A DNA stretch of 64,000 bases from Ctenosaura bakeri (taxonomy: Eukaryota; Chordata; Lepidosauria; Squamata; Iguanidae), in assembly GCA_948474755.1 (NCBI GenBank), contig CAOLHI010001833.1:186001-250000 (forward strand). The letters are read 5' to 3'. Of the stretch, positions 30,828 through 42,055 are shown piece after piece. Made by a program: the position numbers and the translations under genes. Numbering within the stretch: position 1 is the first letter of the stretch; each line of letters starts with the position of its first letter. The notes under the pieces were generated by a model. It was not told the DNA's origin, searched no databases, and saw only the letters and a list, made by a program, of their open reading frames with translations.

Positions 30828-31029
30828 GGCCATTTCTGCCCTACACTCTTCTGGTGCTATTATTCCACTTTCAACATCCTGTGGAATTCTGGGGTTTGTA
30901 GTTTTCTGAGGTCAAAGAGCTCTCTGGCTGAGAATCCTAAAGGCCCCTCCCTGAACTGCAGACCCCAGAATGCCAAAGGGTGTTGAAAGTGGAATAATAG
31001 CACTAGAACAGTATAGAACAGAAAGGGCC
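30828..31029. mobile_element. Family A MITE, long form
   Basis: GGCCATTTCTGCCCTACACT, AGCTCTCTGGCTGAGAATCC in the loop, right end CAGTATAGAACAGAAAGGGCC. Flanks not clearly duplicated. Confidence 0.88.
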
Positions 31030-31164
31030 TTATTTTGGGAGGTTTTTTTAGTTGGGCTGTTCATGAGGAATCAAGAGGCTGCCCCGGGGGAAGAAGGTGG
31101 AGCTGTGGAGCTGAGAGAAGTCATGACCTGTTGAGGAACAACTTAGGGAGCTGGATAGTTTAGA

Positions 31165-31965
31165 GATAGTTCAGAGAAGAAAATATTGAGAGGTGAAATG
31201 ATAGCCACATTTAAATACCTAGTCATAAAATTGGAAGGGGTCTCATGGGCCATCAAGTCCAACCCTCTGCTCAACACAGGATCTCCATGTAGAGCATCCC
31301 CAGCAGATAGATGTCCAACCTCTGCTTGAAGATGCCCAGAGAAGGTGACTCCACCTTCTAGGCAATTGCTAAACTCCTCTTAAGTGTCCGGAAGTTATTT
31401 CTAATTTTCCGTTGAAATCTCCTATTCTGTAACTTAAAACCATTAGGCCAGGTCCTACCATCTGGGCTAGCAAACTTCCCCCAACAAACCTGCCCCCTCC
31501 TCTCTGTGGTGACCCTTGAAGTATTTAAAGAATGCAGTCATGTTATCCCTTGGTCTTCTCCTCACCAAGCTTTACATGCCCAGCTCTTTCAACCTCTCCT
31601 CATATATTTTGTTCTCCATACCTTTTCTCATCCTCTTTGCCCTTCTTTGAACTTGCTCCAGCCTGAAAGGATAGCATGTGCAAGTTAGAGGAGGCTTGTT
31701 TGCTGCTACTCCAGATATTAGAAGACGAACCAATGGATTCAAATCACAAGCAAAGAGATTTCCACCTAAAAATTAGGAAGAACTTTTTTACTGTAAGAAA
31801 TGTTCAACAGTAGAAGAGATGGACGACTCTCTTTCTTTGGAGCTCTTTCAACACAGGTTGGATGACCATCTCTAGAGAACAGATTCATTGTGTATGTATG
31901 TGAACTTCAGCATAGCTGAAGGGGCCCTGGTGTCCCTGGAGTCTCTTCCAACCTTTTGATTGTAT
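31165..31965 (+). mobile_element. CR1 LINE with a second CR1 inserted in reverse
   Basis: Plus-strand CR1 3' region at 31165-31222 (GAGGTGAAATGATAGCCAC, ATTTAAATACC) and 31671-31965 (GGCTTGTTTGCTGCTACTCC, CACCTAAAAATTAGGAAGAAC, GGGGCCCTGGTGTCCCTGGA). Between them, 31223-31670 is a minus-strand copy of another CR1 subfamily (AATTGGAAGGGGTCTCATGG, CATGTTATCCCTTGGTCTTC, CTTCTTTGAACTTGCTCCAG). Confidence 0.88.
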
Positions 31966-33340
31966 GATCCTTCCATAACTTGGGTGTTTTAAGTATCTCA
32001 TTCTGATGCAGAGAGATGAAGGTTACCAACCTGTGTTCGTCAGGCGCCCTAGGACACTTTCCGTTGAATCAGCATGAGTCACGGTTCCTTTTTTTTCAGA
32101 AACTGAACATGGGCAAGATGGAGGAGCTGTGGGCAGTGGTACAGCTTGTCCTAATGCCAGGGACCTAAATAGCTTCTTTTTAATATGTGCAGCAGGTGAT
32201 GAGAGTTGGTTTTTTGTTTTGTTTTTCTTGGGTTACTCACTTGCCGTCTCCCCCGCCTTCCTCTCGCCCAAGCAAGCCTCTCCTGCTTTTATTGTTTAAC
32301 AAAACACCGCATTATACTTGTGGCAAAGTAGAAGCATTTTCAAACAGAAGGTTCATTATAAAGAGAAAGGCTCCCCCGCCCTTTCACTAGGCATGAAGTA
32401 ACCTTCATTTCCAAGTCTCTGACAGTCTTCAAAAGCAAAGTTCTTTTTGCAAGGGAAAAACAAAGGCCAACATATCAAAGGCATCTTGTGAGCCCAAAAG
32501 AGTCTTTGGCCTGTTTTGGTTTGTTTTGAAAGTGCCGCCCCCCTGCCCCAAATCTCTCTGCATCACTACCATGTTCAACATGGCAACTTGTTCCCAAGCA
32601 GAGTTTCAAAAAACCGTTTGCTATGGCCTCTGATGATCATTTGTTCGAAGCATGGGATAGATTTCTCAGACCTGAGGGTTTTTGAGGCATCTGAGAGTAA
32701 GTGGGAGGAATCTTAGGGCAAGAACGTTGCTTTTAAAAGGATATGCATGTGTGTGTATACTCTCCTTTCCTAGACTTGCTTTTTTTTAAAAAAAAAAAAT
32801 GGAATTACCTACTCTGAGCATCTGTCGTTGCTGCTAAGGTATCGTATTTAATCACATCACCAGGGACTGCCACCCACTAACATCATCAGAGGGCCGTCCC
32901 TTGACAATGGATTTTGGCATCTCAGAACCTGGGACAGTACTAACTTGGCAACCCAAGGGTGGGAACGGTCATGGGGCACAAGCCTGCTGGCAACCATAAC
33001 TACACATACATAGATCACATTGGAAATTCAGTGAAAGGTGTAAGAATGACCACAGGCAGGTACTGCTGACATAACCCCGATGTTGTTAGCAACAACAACT
33101 ACAACAACCTTTTAAAAAAACTTTTTCTGCTCTCTGAGAGGCCTTCCGCCCATCCCCACAAAGCAGAAGTTATTGGAGCAGGGTGTTCCCTTGGAGATCT
33201 TCTCATTATTTCACAGCCTCCAATAAATTATAGCTGAGAAGTTAAGAGCATCCTATGCCCTGAGACCTAGGAGCTTGGCTATTCCTCTTATTATCCCAAA
33301 GTCTAGCAGTAGTGCACAGATTCATAGAGGCTAAGGAAGC
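31966..33340. other. Intergenic DNA, no gene
   Basis: No supported gene, RNA or named repeat. Contains low-complexity TTTTTTTAAAAAAAAAAAA at 32780-32800. Confidence 0.45.
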
Positions 33341-33344
33341 CAAC

Positions 33345-33525
33345 ATGAAAGCCAGCATGTCTAGTGGTTTGGGCATTGGATTACAACCCTAGAGACTAGA
33401 ATTGATTCCCCACTTAACCATGGAAACCCACCGGGTGATCTTGGATACGTCACACACCCTCCACCGCAGAAAACCCCCTTAGCGTTGCCATACATTTGAA
33501 ACAATTTGAAGACACACGATAATCT
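33345..33525 (+). mobile_element. tRNA-derived SINE (ACA_SINE2-like)
   Basis: GCCAGCATGTCTAGTGGTTTG, GAAACCCACCGGGTGATCTTG, CAGAAAACCCCCTTAGCG, CAATTTGAAGACACACG. Middle part deleted relative to the longest copies. Confidence 0.88.
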
Positions 33526-34405
33526 CCAAGTAAGAAGAGTAACCCTCTCTTTTCACCTTGATCTGGGAATAGCACCTTTAGCTAAGATTTCTATTTGAAT
33601 TTCCAAACAGGGAAATTTGTTTCATTCTTTTTCTTTCTGTTTCTCTCACACTCTCTTTCATTCTCTCTCTCCCTCCCTCTGTGTGTGTATTTGAGTATCT
33701 AGCTGTGGACCACGGAGGTTGATATTGAATGCATAATTCTTAAAGAAACAATGGGGGCCATATCTAAGTCTCAGTTTGGGAGCCACAAATCCTAGGGCCC
33801 TGGGATGATCCTGAACTGGCAATCCTAAGTAGGAGGGTAAGAAAGCAGAAATGGGGAAAACAGGGAAAAAATTGCATGCAACCATCTTCCCAGCTTCTTA
33901 ATCCTTTGGCTGCTTGTGATGCTCCCAGGTTGTTTCCCAGCCTTGACAAAGCTGACAACAGACACAGTAGGTGGCAGAGAGGGATTATTGTTCCAACACA
34001 CACGTGCAGACCCTCCTTTCTGGCCTGTATCAGATTCTTTTGCAAAGTCCCCCCTTGCTCTTTTCAACCAGTGATGCTGTTGGCAGCCAAGGCTCCCCCT
34101 CTCCGTAACAGATGGCAATGAACGCTGAGGACCCGTAGGAAAGGTGAGTCCATTGCATCTGACTGCCAGAACATGGAGAGAGGGCTCTCAGATGGCCATC
34201 CAAGAATGCTAGAATGTCACTTCAAGCTGAAAGTTTATGTCAGCTGCAGCATGGATGAAGGCAAGACAAAAATAGTCCTCCGTTGCAGCTTGGAAAGGTG
34301 TGGGACTTACGGATAGGATGAATAGTCCTTTGGGCCAGGGAAGGAAAGATCTTTGGGCTGGTTGTGTGGCAAGTTCCACAGAAGGCAGGTGAGGTGTCAG
34401 TCATG
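33526..34405. other. Intergenic DNA, no gene
   Basis: CT-rich low complexity at 33640-33700. No coding evidence. Confidence 0.45.
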
Positions 34406-34409
34406 AGAT

Positions 34410-34515
34410 TTTTGGGGGCTGTTATTTGGGGGGAACTACAACTCCCAGAAGCCCCCAGACAGCACTGCCTTGGGGATTCTGGGAGTTATAATCCAAAAAT
34501 GTAACTTTCTCCCAA
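34410..34515. repeat. Small foldback repeat
   Basis: ATTTGGGGGGAACTACAACTCCCAGAAGCCCC faces GGGGATTCTGGGAGTTATAATCC across GACAGCACTGCC. Related wording occurs at 43375-43430, 48895-48950 and 63480-63560. Confidence 0.65.
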
Positions 34516-34524
34516 ACTCTGGAA

Positions 34525-34695
34525 GTGAGAAGACTGAGAGGTGATATGAGAGCCATCTTTAAATATCTGATGAGCTGTCATGTAGAAGCTGAAGCCAGCT
34601 TGGTTTCTGCTGCTCTGTAGACTGGACCACGAAGCAATGAGCTGAAATAACAAGGAAAGAGATTCCCCCTAAACATTAGAAATACTTATTTTTAT
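34525..34695 (+). mobile_element. CR1 LINE 3' fragment
   Basis: CTGAGAGGTGATATGAGAGCC, TTTAAATATCTGATGAGCTG, CTGCTGCTCTG, CCCCCTAAACATTAGAAATAC. Confidence 0.85.
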
Positions 34696-34899
34696 TGTAA
34701 AATTTGTTTGACCTGAAGATACGTAACAGCTGTGTATCTCACCCTCCTTTTGCAGTGCTCAAGACATCATACACAGATTTCCTCCCTAGTTTTGTTTTCC
34801 CATTAAGCCTGTAAGATAGGCTAACCTGTGATTCATCTGAATCATATTGGTTAGTTCCAACTAGAGGAGACTAACTGAATTTGTGAGATTTATCAGTAT

Positions 34900-35640
34900 G
34901 GCCCTTTTCTCACGGGGTAGTTAAATCTTCCCAGGTCGACCTCGATCGGGTGCCATTTTCACCTTAGAGAGCACCATATCGCATTAAATTTTTTGGATTC
35001 TCATCCCAATCCGCGCGGGGGAGCCACCATTCAGCATTTCCGTGCACCTTTTAAAAACCAGAAGAAATGTGGTTTTTTCCTCCAATCCGCGCTCGTCGTT
35101 TCGTGAAAAAGCGACGGTGCGTCCTGATTCGTGCGGGCGATCAAGAGAGAGAGGGATCAAGGCGTGGCCAGCAGAAGCCACAAGACCTCCCTGAATACGA
35201 ACGGCTGAAAGGACCGTCATTAGCGGGGCTAGCACCCCAGCAATGATCGTCAGTAGCTCGTTCTCCATACACAAAACAGCAGAAAGCAAGCTGAAAGAAA
35301 GAGGGGGAAACTGTTTCCATGGTGGTTCAAAAGAAAGCGCGGGACAGGGTAAGGGGGCGGAGGATGTGAGGGGGCGTGCGTGCGTACTGACGTCAGTGAT
35401 GACGCTCAGGATGTTTCTTTTAAAAATAGGGCACAGCCAATCAAATGCTAGGCAGGGCGGGGAAAGGACACCTTCGGGAGTGGCTATGGTAATATTGTGT
35501 GAATGCGTTGATGCTGCCTAAGCCTCTTCCCTATGGAGCCGTGAGAACGCTACTAAAAGTTCAGTCGTGTTACTGGGGATTAAGGAAAACCCCGCCTGGA
35601 TCGTGGCAGCACGATTTCTGCACCCCGTGAGAAAAGGGCC
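34900..35640. mobile_element. Long family B-type element with promoter-like interior
   Basis: Termini GGCCCTTTTCTCACGGGGT and ACCCCGTGAGAAAAGGGCC in perfect inverted repeat, flanked by a perfect TAT duplication (34897-34899, 35641-35643). At 741 bp it is the longest of the group and its interior is not shared with the other family B copies. It is CpG-rich and holds a GC box (GGGGGCGG, 35353-35360), a perfect CRE TGACGTCA (35388-35395) and a CCAAT (35437-35441). No transposase frame. Confidence 0.92.
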
Positions 35641-35699
35641 TATGTTGACTCAATATTCAGCAACTGACTCCATGAGTGGTTGGGAGTAGCCAGTAGAAT

Positions 35700-35765
35700 C
35701 TAGGCCACATGTGTCAAACACAAGGCCCGCGGGCTGAATCCGGCCCGCCAAGCCATTTCATGTGG
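35700..35765. mobile_element. hAT-like end fragment
   Basis: GTGTCAAACACAAGGCCCGCGGGC followed by GAATCCGGCCCGCC, the end sequence of a widespread hAT family whose copies begin CAG-GGTGTCAAACTC. Confidence 0.6.
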
Positions 35766-37355
35766 CCTTCACACCTCTCCTGCACTGTGGTGCTCCCTCC
35801 ACCTGGTGAACCCAATCCCCACGTTGTGGTTGCTGGTATTCTGAAGAGGGGCCCAGGAGCCAGCACTCACAATCTACTTCTACTTCTGACTGCTCCTCTG
35901 TCCAAGTCTCACCATCAGAGCATTGCTGCCATCGTAAATGGCAATGCTCCGCTCGGTTCGCAAGAGTTGGACAGAGGCACAGAGAGGATCTCAACTGAGA
36001 CCAAAAAGTTAAACAAAGTTAATGTAATAAACAGTGCTTGGTAATATTTGTCTGATGATTTGAAAAAAAACTTTCTGTTTTCAAAACTCATTTTTCAATA
36101 AATGGTACAATAGTTGTACACTTGAATATCTACTTGCCATTATTTTTACTAGACTTCTAGTTTGAGAACTAGTTATTACTAAAACCAGTAATAATCGAAT
36201 GCAGAGGCAATTATTTAAGAAAAGAGCTCCCCCCTCATTTAGGCCAGTCTTTGGTGCTTAAATGAAATTAAATTATGTGGCAGAAGAATCCAATGCAATG
36301 TGCTGTGCTACAACATTTTTTATCTTTTAATTTTGTTTCAGATGTGTTTTATATTTTTAACAAGAATTTAATTTAGAATTTGGTATAATTGCTTGTTTAA
36401 TTGTTTTTTTTAAAAAACTTTGGCAAAATAAGACTTTAAGCTGGACTTTGTTTTTAAATTTCTATAAGCTGTTTTGCGTCCCTTGTTGGGAGAAAGGTAG
36501 GGGATAAATTAACTAATTAAATAAAGCTTCAGGAAGGTGCTTGCCTTCCATCCAGGCTTCCGAGATTTACAGGCCTAACACCTTTCTTTTCCTCCCTGAG
36601 CAGAAGTTTGTACATCTGAAAAGTGCCTTATGAAATCTATAGCGACACAGTCCACTGCCTCCAAAGTTATGCCATTGCTTGGAAGAGAAACATAAATCCA
36701 CTTATTCCAAAAATGAATAATAGAGAAAAGGCCATAAAGAAGATGGCGGCGGGATGGGGCAGGGGACAAGATTAACCTAACTCTTGAGACCGCAAGCCAG
36801 CGGTTCCTGTAGAGTAACCATGTTATGAGAATGGATGAGAGGCCTCCGACATAAAGGAGTAATGAAGTACAAGGCCGTACTTTCTGGCCAGGCGCTGGGG
36901 AGCAATATTGGTGACGGACATAAATCTCTCACAAGGTGAATGCCAGCCACGGCACTAAGGTGAAGGTAGAAACGATTCCCCTTAATAGGGTATCGGTGGA
37001 GTGCAGAAGCCACATGATGTATTGCAGAAGTAATTGCTGCAAGGAAGAAATATAAAAGTTAATGGCAAGACTGAAGTGCTTCTCTCTCTGTCAAGCCCCT
37101 TGGCCCTGGCATCCTTAACTTTGCAAGAATCAGAACTTGGAAAGAACTAGTTAAGTTTAACTAGTCGTATCTCAATCAGTTATACCTTCCTTCTCCGCAA
37201 GCAACTTGATGTGTTAATATGTTGATGAACAGTACTACCCAGCAGCATTTGGAAATAAGCCATTCGCTTTAACTCTGTGTCTTGTTTAAAGCTGGCAAGT
37301 GCCCAGGGCGAGCACACCTGTAGGACTGGCAGAGGGAAACCAGACCAGTCTCAAG
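35766..37355. other. Intergenic DNA, no gene
   Basis: No supported gene. 36465-36530 (AAGCTGTTTTGCGTCCCTTG, GAGAAAGGTAGGGGATAAAT) is a SINE-type 3' tail. Confidence 0.45.
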
Positions 37356-37462
37356 CCTTACATGAGTTACAAACAGAAGTTGGGTCCGGAAAATCCAAGC
37401 CTTACATGAGTTACAAGCCTTACATGAGTTACAAACAGAAGTTGGGTCCAGAAAATCCAAGA
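37356..37462 (+). repeat. Local tandem duplication
   Basis: CAAGCCTTACATGAGTTACA occurs three times (37353, 37398, 37417), two of them followed by AACAGAAGTTGGGTCC-GAAAATCCAAG. Units of about 45 and 19 bp. Confidence 0.9.
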
Positions 37463-38065
37463 CTGAAAGAGAGAAAGCAGTCCTCAGCAGGGTACAAAGG
37501 ATACAGGGGAGATGCCCGAAAGATTAGTCCAAAACTACATACTGAAAGTCAGACAGCCAGGAAGCCAGAGATATCAGAATTGCACAGCTATTTGGGAGCT
37601 ATTGTTCTGCAGCAACAGAATAGCCTGGATTGACCTAATTTGTAGCAAGCCGTTATTCAGTCCAGCTTGCTTCGTTACCCCAGCATCCTGTATTTAAAGT
37701 GGAGGAGAGCATTGTTTGACCTTTTGCTCCTGGTGCTTTAATTTACGTCGCTCAAGAGTTTGAGGTGCCTCTGCTACCTCCTCCTGATCCAGCTACTTTC
37801 TGGACTGGACCAGGATCTGTTCTTGCCATGGTGAGACTACCAGTCTCCTCTGGGTCCAACTGGGATCTGTTGTCTTGGCTCTCATCTTCCCCTTCTTCAC
37901 CTGAAGAGGCTTCCTTCAGGTGGGACATGACGCTTTGGTGGTGCATGGGAGCTGAATCTGTAAGGAAAGGGTACTCATGCAGCCTTTCAGACGTATTTGG
38001 ACAGCAGCTCCCAGCAACCCCAGCCCCACATAGCCAATGGTGAGAAATACTGGGAGCTGTAGTCC
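37463..38065. other. Intergenic DNA, no gene
   Basis: Frames of about 100 codons on both strands (37752-38084) show no domain. Confidence 0.45.
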
Positions 38066-38069
38066 TGTA

Positions 38070-38272
38070 TGTCAGTTTCTGCACTACACTGTTATAGTGC
38101 TGTTATTCCACTTTCAACATCCCATGGAATCCTGGGGTTTGGAGTTTAGGGAGGGGAATATAGAATTCTCAACCAGAGAGCCCTTGGGCCTCAGGAAACT
38201 ACAAACCCCAGAATTCCATAGGACTTTGAAAGTGGAATATTAGCACTATAACAGTGTAGTGGAGACAGGCCC
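38070..38272. mobile_element. Family A MITE, long form
   Basis: GTCAGTTTCTGCACTACACTG at the left, CAGTGTAGTGGAGACAGGCC at the right; both termini slightly eroded. Confidence 0.88.
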
Positions 38273-38485
38273 TATGTTTTCCACACTTGACTTAACAACA
38301 CGTCAGGTTTGCCCCCAGGGCTAATGATGCAATCCTAAAGACACTTTACAGGGAAAATAAATGCAGAGTTTAGATTGTCTGGCTAATGGCTATTCTGACT
38401 GGGATATCCTGAGATCTAGGGATCCAAAAATCCCTTTTCTAGTCCCTAAATAAATCTCATTAAATCCATTGGGACATTTGTCTAA

Positions 38486-38941
38486 GGCCATTCCTGCATG
38501 AGGCGAGGGAATCACCCTGGGCCGGTACTTACCGGACTTCTTGGTTACACACTTGGGTCCAGGCTGGTCTGGAGCAGTGTGTATCCACCGCTCTGCACTG
38601 CTCCAGGGATGAAAATGGCAGCTTCTGGTTGGTCAAGGCTCTCCACCAACCGCTGAAGCTTGCCAGCCTAATGCCCACCCGCAGCAGATCGCAGGCTCAC
38701 ACTGGTGCGAGCCTGCAAATCTGCACCCGAGCACGGGCACGGAGGGGCGCGCTCCGTGCTTTTGGAAGACCTGTTTCAAGTGTTCTTTCAAAAGCATGCT
38801 GGACGACCACTTCGGGTCATTCTGGAGTGGGCTGAGGTGCGGAACTACACTAAGTAGGTCCGACCCAGTCCGCTCCCAGGTGAAAACGTCCTCCTTGGAG
38901 GACGCTCTGCACCGTTCCTTTAAGCCTGTGCGGAAATGGCC
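38486..38941. mobile_element. Family C MITE, complete
   Basis: GGCCATTCCTGCATGAGGCG to CCTGTGCGGAAATGGCC, with perfect TAA duplication (38483-38485, 38942-38944). Interior unlike families A and B: GGCCGGTACTTACCGG, CAGGCTCACACTGGTGCGAG, CTCCTTGGAGGACG. It defines the partial copy next to the CYP8B relic at 11641. Confidence 0.92.
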
Positions 38942-38944
38942 TAA

Positions 38945-39988
38945 GATAGCATGCTGAAGAGCCCAGTGCATGAGTGCAAAACTGTGTAGTGTTCCATATT
39001 TTAATACTTGCCGTTTAATGTGGAGAGACATACCTCTGAATAGATATCCAGAAGCTTTGGTGGTTGGAAGCATTTCACCATAATATTCAAAGTGCACATG
39101 TCACCTTTGAAAACAGTTCAGCTTTTCTATTATTTTCACAGAACACAACCTCTTAGAGGCGTAATTATACCTTGCATTGCCAGTTTTTTTTCCTTAAAAG
39201 GGTTTTGTTTCCTTGCTTTTTTCCCCCGTTTTCAATTTTATACTGTTTGCAAAAATGAGTAAAAGCTGACAGTGAAGTGAACAGAGATCAAGGACAGATG
39301 TTTTTGCAAGTGTCAAGTATTGCCATATCTATGCTCATGACTTCACTGACCCCAGTCAATCTCTCTCCCCAAAGACTCTTTGGAACGATAGATGTGTGAA
39401 AAAGAACAAGGGAATTGGAATGTCAGAGGAGACAGAGGTGAGATTCAACTTGCACTCAGAGGCTGAGACACAACACCACATTTGTGTAGTGGGGATCTAC
39501 ATTCACATACCTACCCAGTGGTTGCACTACGCTGCTCTTCTGTTGAATACCTACATTGTGCAACTGATGGTGTATCTGGTGGTGTGTTTGCTTATCGTCC
39601 TGTCATGCAGTAAGGTAGGGACAATGGTGGTTTCTGCAATCCTGGGGAAGCCAACAGTACGCTGAAGGCACTGGCAAACAGTTATGGACCATCCAGGTAT
39701 GCTCAGTTGCACAGCTGAAATTGTTTTGGTTACTCCCAACTATCTTATTTGTTTTGTTTCTATCCCATTTTTCTCCCGATGTGAGACTTCTAGGGTACGC
39801 TGGCTCCCTTTTGCAGGCTGGCCCTGCAGTTGCAACTCTGGGTTCTTGTCACTCACCTTGCCCTTTCCCCCATTTAAACCTTTCCTGGATTGGGTACTTT
39901 GGCTTCAATGTGAGCCCCTATTTGGATGAGTGGCTGTGTTGTTTTGGTGAGTTCACTGTAGTACATGTGACCAGACCTTCCACCAAAC
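38945..39988. other. Intergenic DNA, no gene
   Basis: No supported gene. Confidence 0.45.
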
Positions 39989-39991
39989 TTA

Positions 39992-40430
39992 AGCCCTTTT
40001 CGCAGCGCCGGCGCTTGCGTGACGGAGGAGGGTGGCTCGCACAACAACCGTCTCCCGAAACGCCGCCGCTTCCCCCGCCTCCTTACCGCACGTGGAGTCT
40101 TCTTGCGTGACGGGCGCTCTTCAGCCATGCCCCCAGCTTCCGCAGCGCTCCTTGGGAGCTGTAGGCGGCGCTGGGGGCGGAAGCGGGGAGGAAGCGCGAC
40201 AGGCTCACCTGCGACGGTGCTCCGCACTCCGGTAAGTGCGAGGCGCCGCCGGGAGCCTTGCGCGAGCGCCGTTTATTTTCGGTTCAAGCCGAAAATAAAA
40301 AAATACGTGCTCGCGCAGCTTCAGCCCCGTGAGCGGCGTGGAAGTGGGAGTGCATCGTGCAGAATGACGCTCCCACTCCCGCGAGGCTCAGGGGGCTCTC
40401 GCGCGACAGAAAGCCCATGCGAAAAGGGAC
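39992..40430. mobile_element. Family B GC-rich MITE, complete
   Basis: AGCCCTTTTCGCAGCGCC to CATGCGAAAAGGGAC; perfect TTA duplication (39989-39991, 40431-40433). Very CpG-rich, hinge TTTTCGGTTCAAGCCGAAAAT, so little decayed by CpG loss and probably young. Confidence 0.93.
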
Positions 40431-40433
40431 TTA

Positions 40434-40898
40434 ATATGAACAGGCAGAAACAGTGGCAAAAACAAACGAGCGAAGTTTCTTAAAACACAAGAAAATAACT
40501 CTTGAACTACTAATAACCCTTAAACTACTAAATCATTTACAGCTTTCCCAAGAAACATAGTCAGTCCTTTTCTCTGTCTGACTCTCATGTCTCTATTCCA
40601 TCTGTTCTTAAATCTCTGAAATTTGCTCCTTGTCTCTGTGTCAGCTTTGCCCTATCTGCCTTCTGGCATAGACAAGCCTCAGTTTTGTAACATTTTCTTC
40701 TCACAGGTCCTCCTTCATAGCATTCCCTGAGCTGTGGTTGGCTGTCTTCAGTCAAGCTTGCTTAGCTCCTCCATTCACAGAAGGGACAACATAAAACCTC
40801 TGACTGTGATTGACTGAGATGCCCTCAGGTCACAGGGAGGCCACACAAGTGGCAGGGGATCTTTTTCCAATTCTGAAAATGGGCAAATGTCTCCCCCT
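40434..40898. other. Intergenic DNA, no gene
   Basis: No feature seen. Confidence 0.4.
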
Positions 40899-40899
40899 T

Positions 40900-41034
40900 A
40901 GCCATTTCCGCACTAGACTGTCATAGTGCTATTATTCCACTTTCAACATCCTATGGAATCCTGGGGTTTGCAGTTAAGGGAAGGGTCTCAAAGGGTGGCC
41001 CTTGTGGTCTCTTCAAGTTCTAGGATTCTATATA
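40900..41034 (+). mobile_element. Family A MITE left half joined to a CR1 tail
   Basis: GGCCATTTCC-type start (AGCCATTTCCGCACTAGACTG) to GGGGTTTGCAGTTAAGGGA, then GGTGGCCCTTGTGGTCTCTTC and TTCTAGGATTCTAT, the 3' end of CR1. Confidence 0.8.
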
Positions 41035-41865
41035 TTACATCACAACTTGTGCTACATATAGATTATATGCATTGTCACTCAAAAAGAATAACCCACAAGT
41101 CTGAACTGAAGAGCAGAATTTCATACATTTTCCCCCTCGTTGGCCAAAAGCTGTTCGTCTCCAAACCAAAGGCAACAGACAAGACCAAGAGTGTGATTGA
41201 GTGTGAACATGAAACAATTAATGAAATGTCATTTAAACAAAACCCTAATTATCAAGTTATTCTAGCAGATGATAATTCAGAATGGCTTATTACGAAAGCC
41301 ATCTGTTGGATTGCTTATCCTTTCATGCCGTTAAGTGGTAATGATCTTTGTTAAGCTGCCATGAGAAAATAATTAAAAACTGTATAACAAGGTATTTTAT
41401 TAATGCCACACACTCACGCAGGCCGTTGCGGCGTGAGCCTTTCAGCCCGCTTTGTGCAGGCTTTCTCCCAAAGGCCTGTTTGCCACTGTTTTAATAATGC
41501 CATGAGAAACAGCTGTGTAAACTGGAGATAGGAAGAAAAAGAAATCCCAACACGGAATCGTACGCAGATGATATAATCTTTTATTTATCAAAGGCGTCCA
41601 GCCGAGAGTCACTTTCTATAGCGGAGTGCTTCATATACATAAGTGCAGAACTTCCATCCAGGAAGTGGTGTGAGATTGTGGGTCAGTACTGGGCCTACTA
41701 TTCAACTGAGTAAGATTACTGCCGCCAGTAGCAGATATTGGGACACAGCCATGGCAGTTTCTTGGCTGGGTCTTCATGAACCCCCTGGCCATCCCCTTCT
41801 GTTGGAGGCACTGGTGTCTCTTGGCTTTCAAGTCAGTGGGACATTGAATCCACTCTGGTTTACTT
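41035..41865. other. Intergenic DNA, no gene
   Basis: No supported gene. The frame at 40926-41354 starts in the MITE and has no domain. Confidence 0.45.
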
Positions 41866-41866
41866 G

Positions 41867-41943
41867 GGCCATTTCCGCACTAGACTGTGATAGTGCTATT
41901 ATTCCACTTGCAACATCCTACAGAATCCTGAGGTTTGCAGTTT
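41867..41943. mobile_element. Family A MITE, left half
   Basis: GGCCATTTCCGCACTAGACTG to CCTGAGGTTTGCAGTTT, ending at the next small foldback. Confidence 0.85.
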
Positions 41944-41945
41944 CA

Positions 41946-42055
41946 TGCCATTTCTGCATGATGTTGCTATCCCGTAACAGCAACAGGTTGTATGCAGTCC
42001 AGGACCGCATGCAACCTGCTGCTGTTGCAGGAAGCAACATCATGCAGAAATGGCC
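41946..42055. mobile_element. 110-bp perfect foldback MITE
   Basis: TGCCATTTCTGCATGATGTTG and its reverse complement CAACATCATGCAGAAATGGCC form the ends; inside, GCAACAGGTTGTATGCAGTCC faces GGACCGCATGCAACCTGCTG. Termini are of the GGCCATTT group but the interior is new. Flanks TCA / TGA. Confidence 0.85.
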
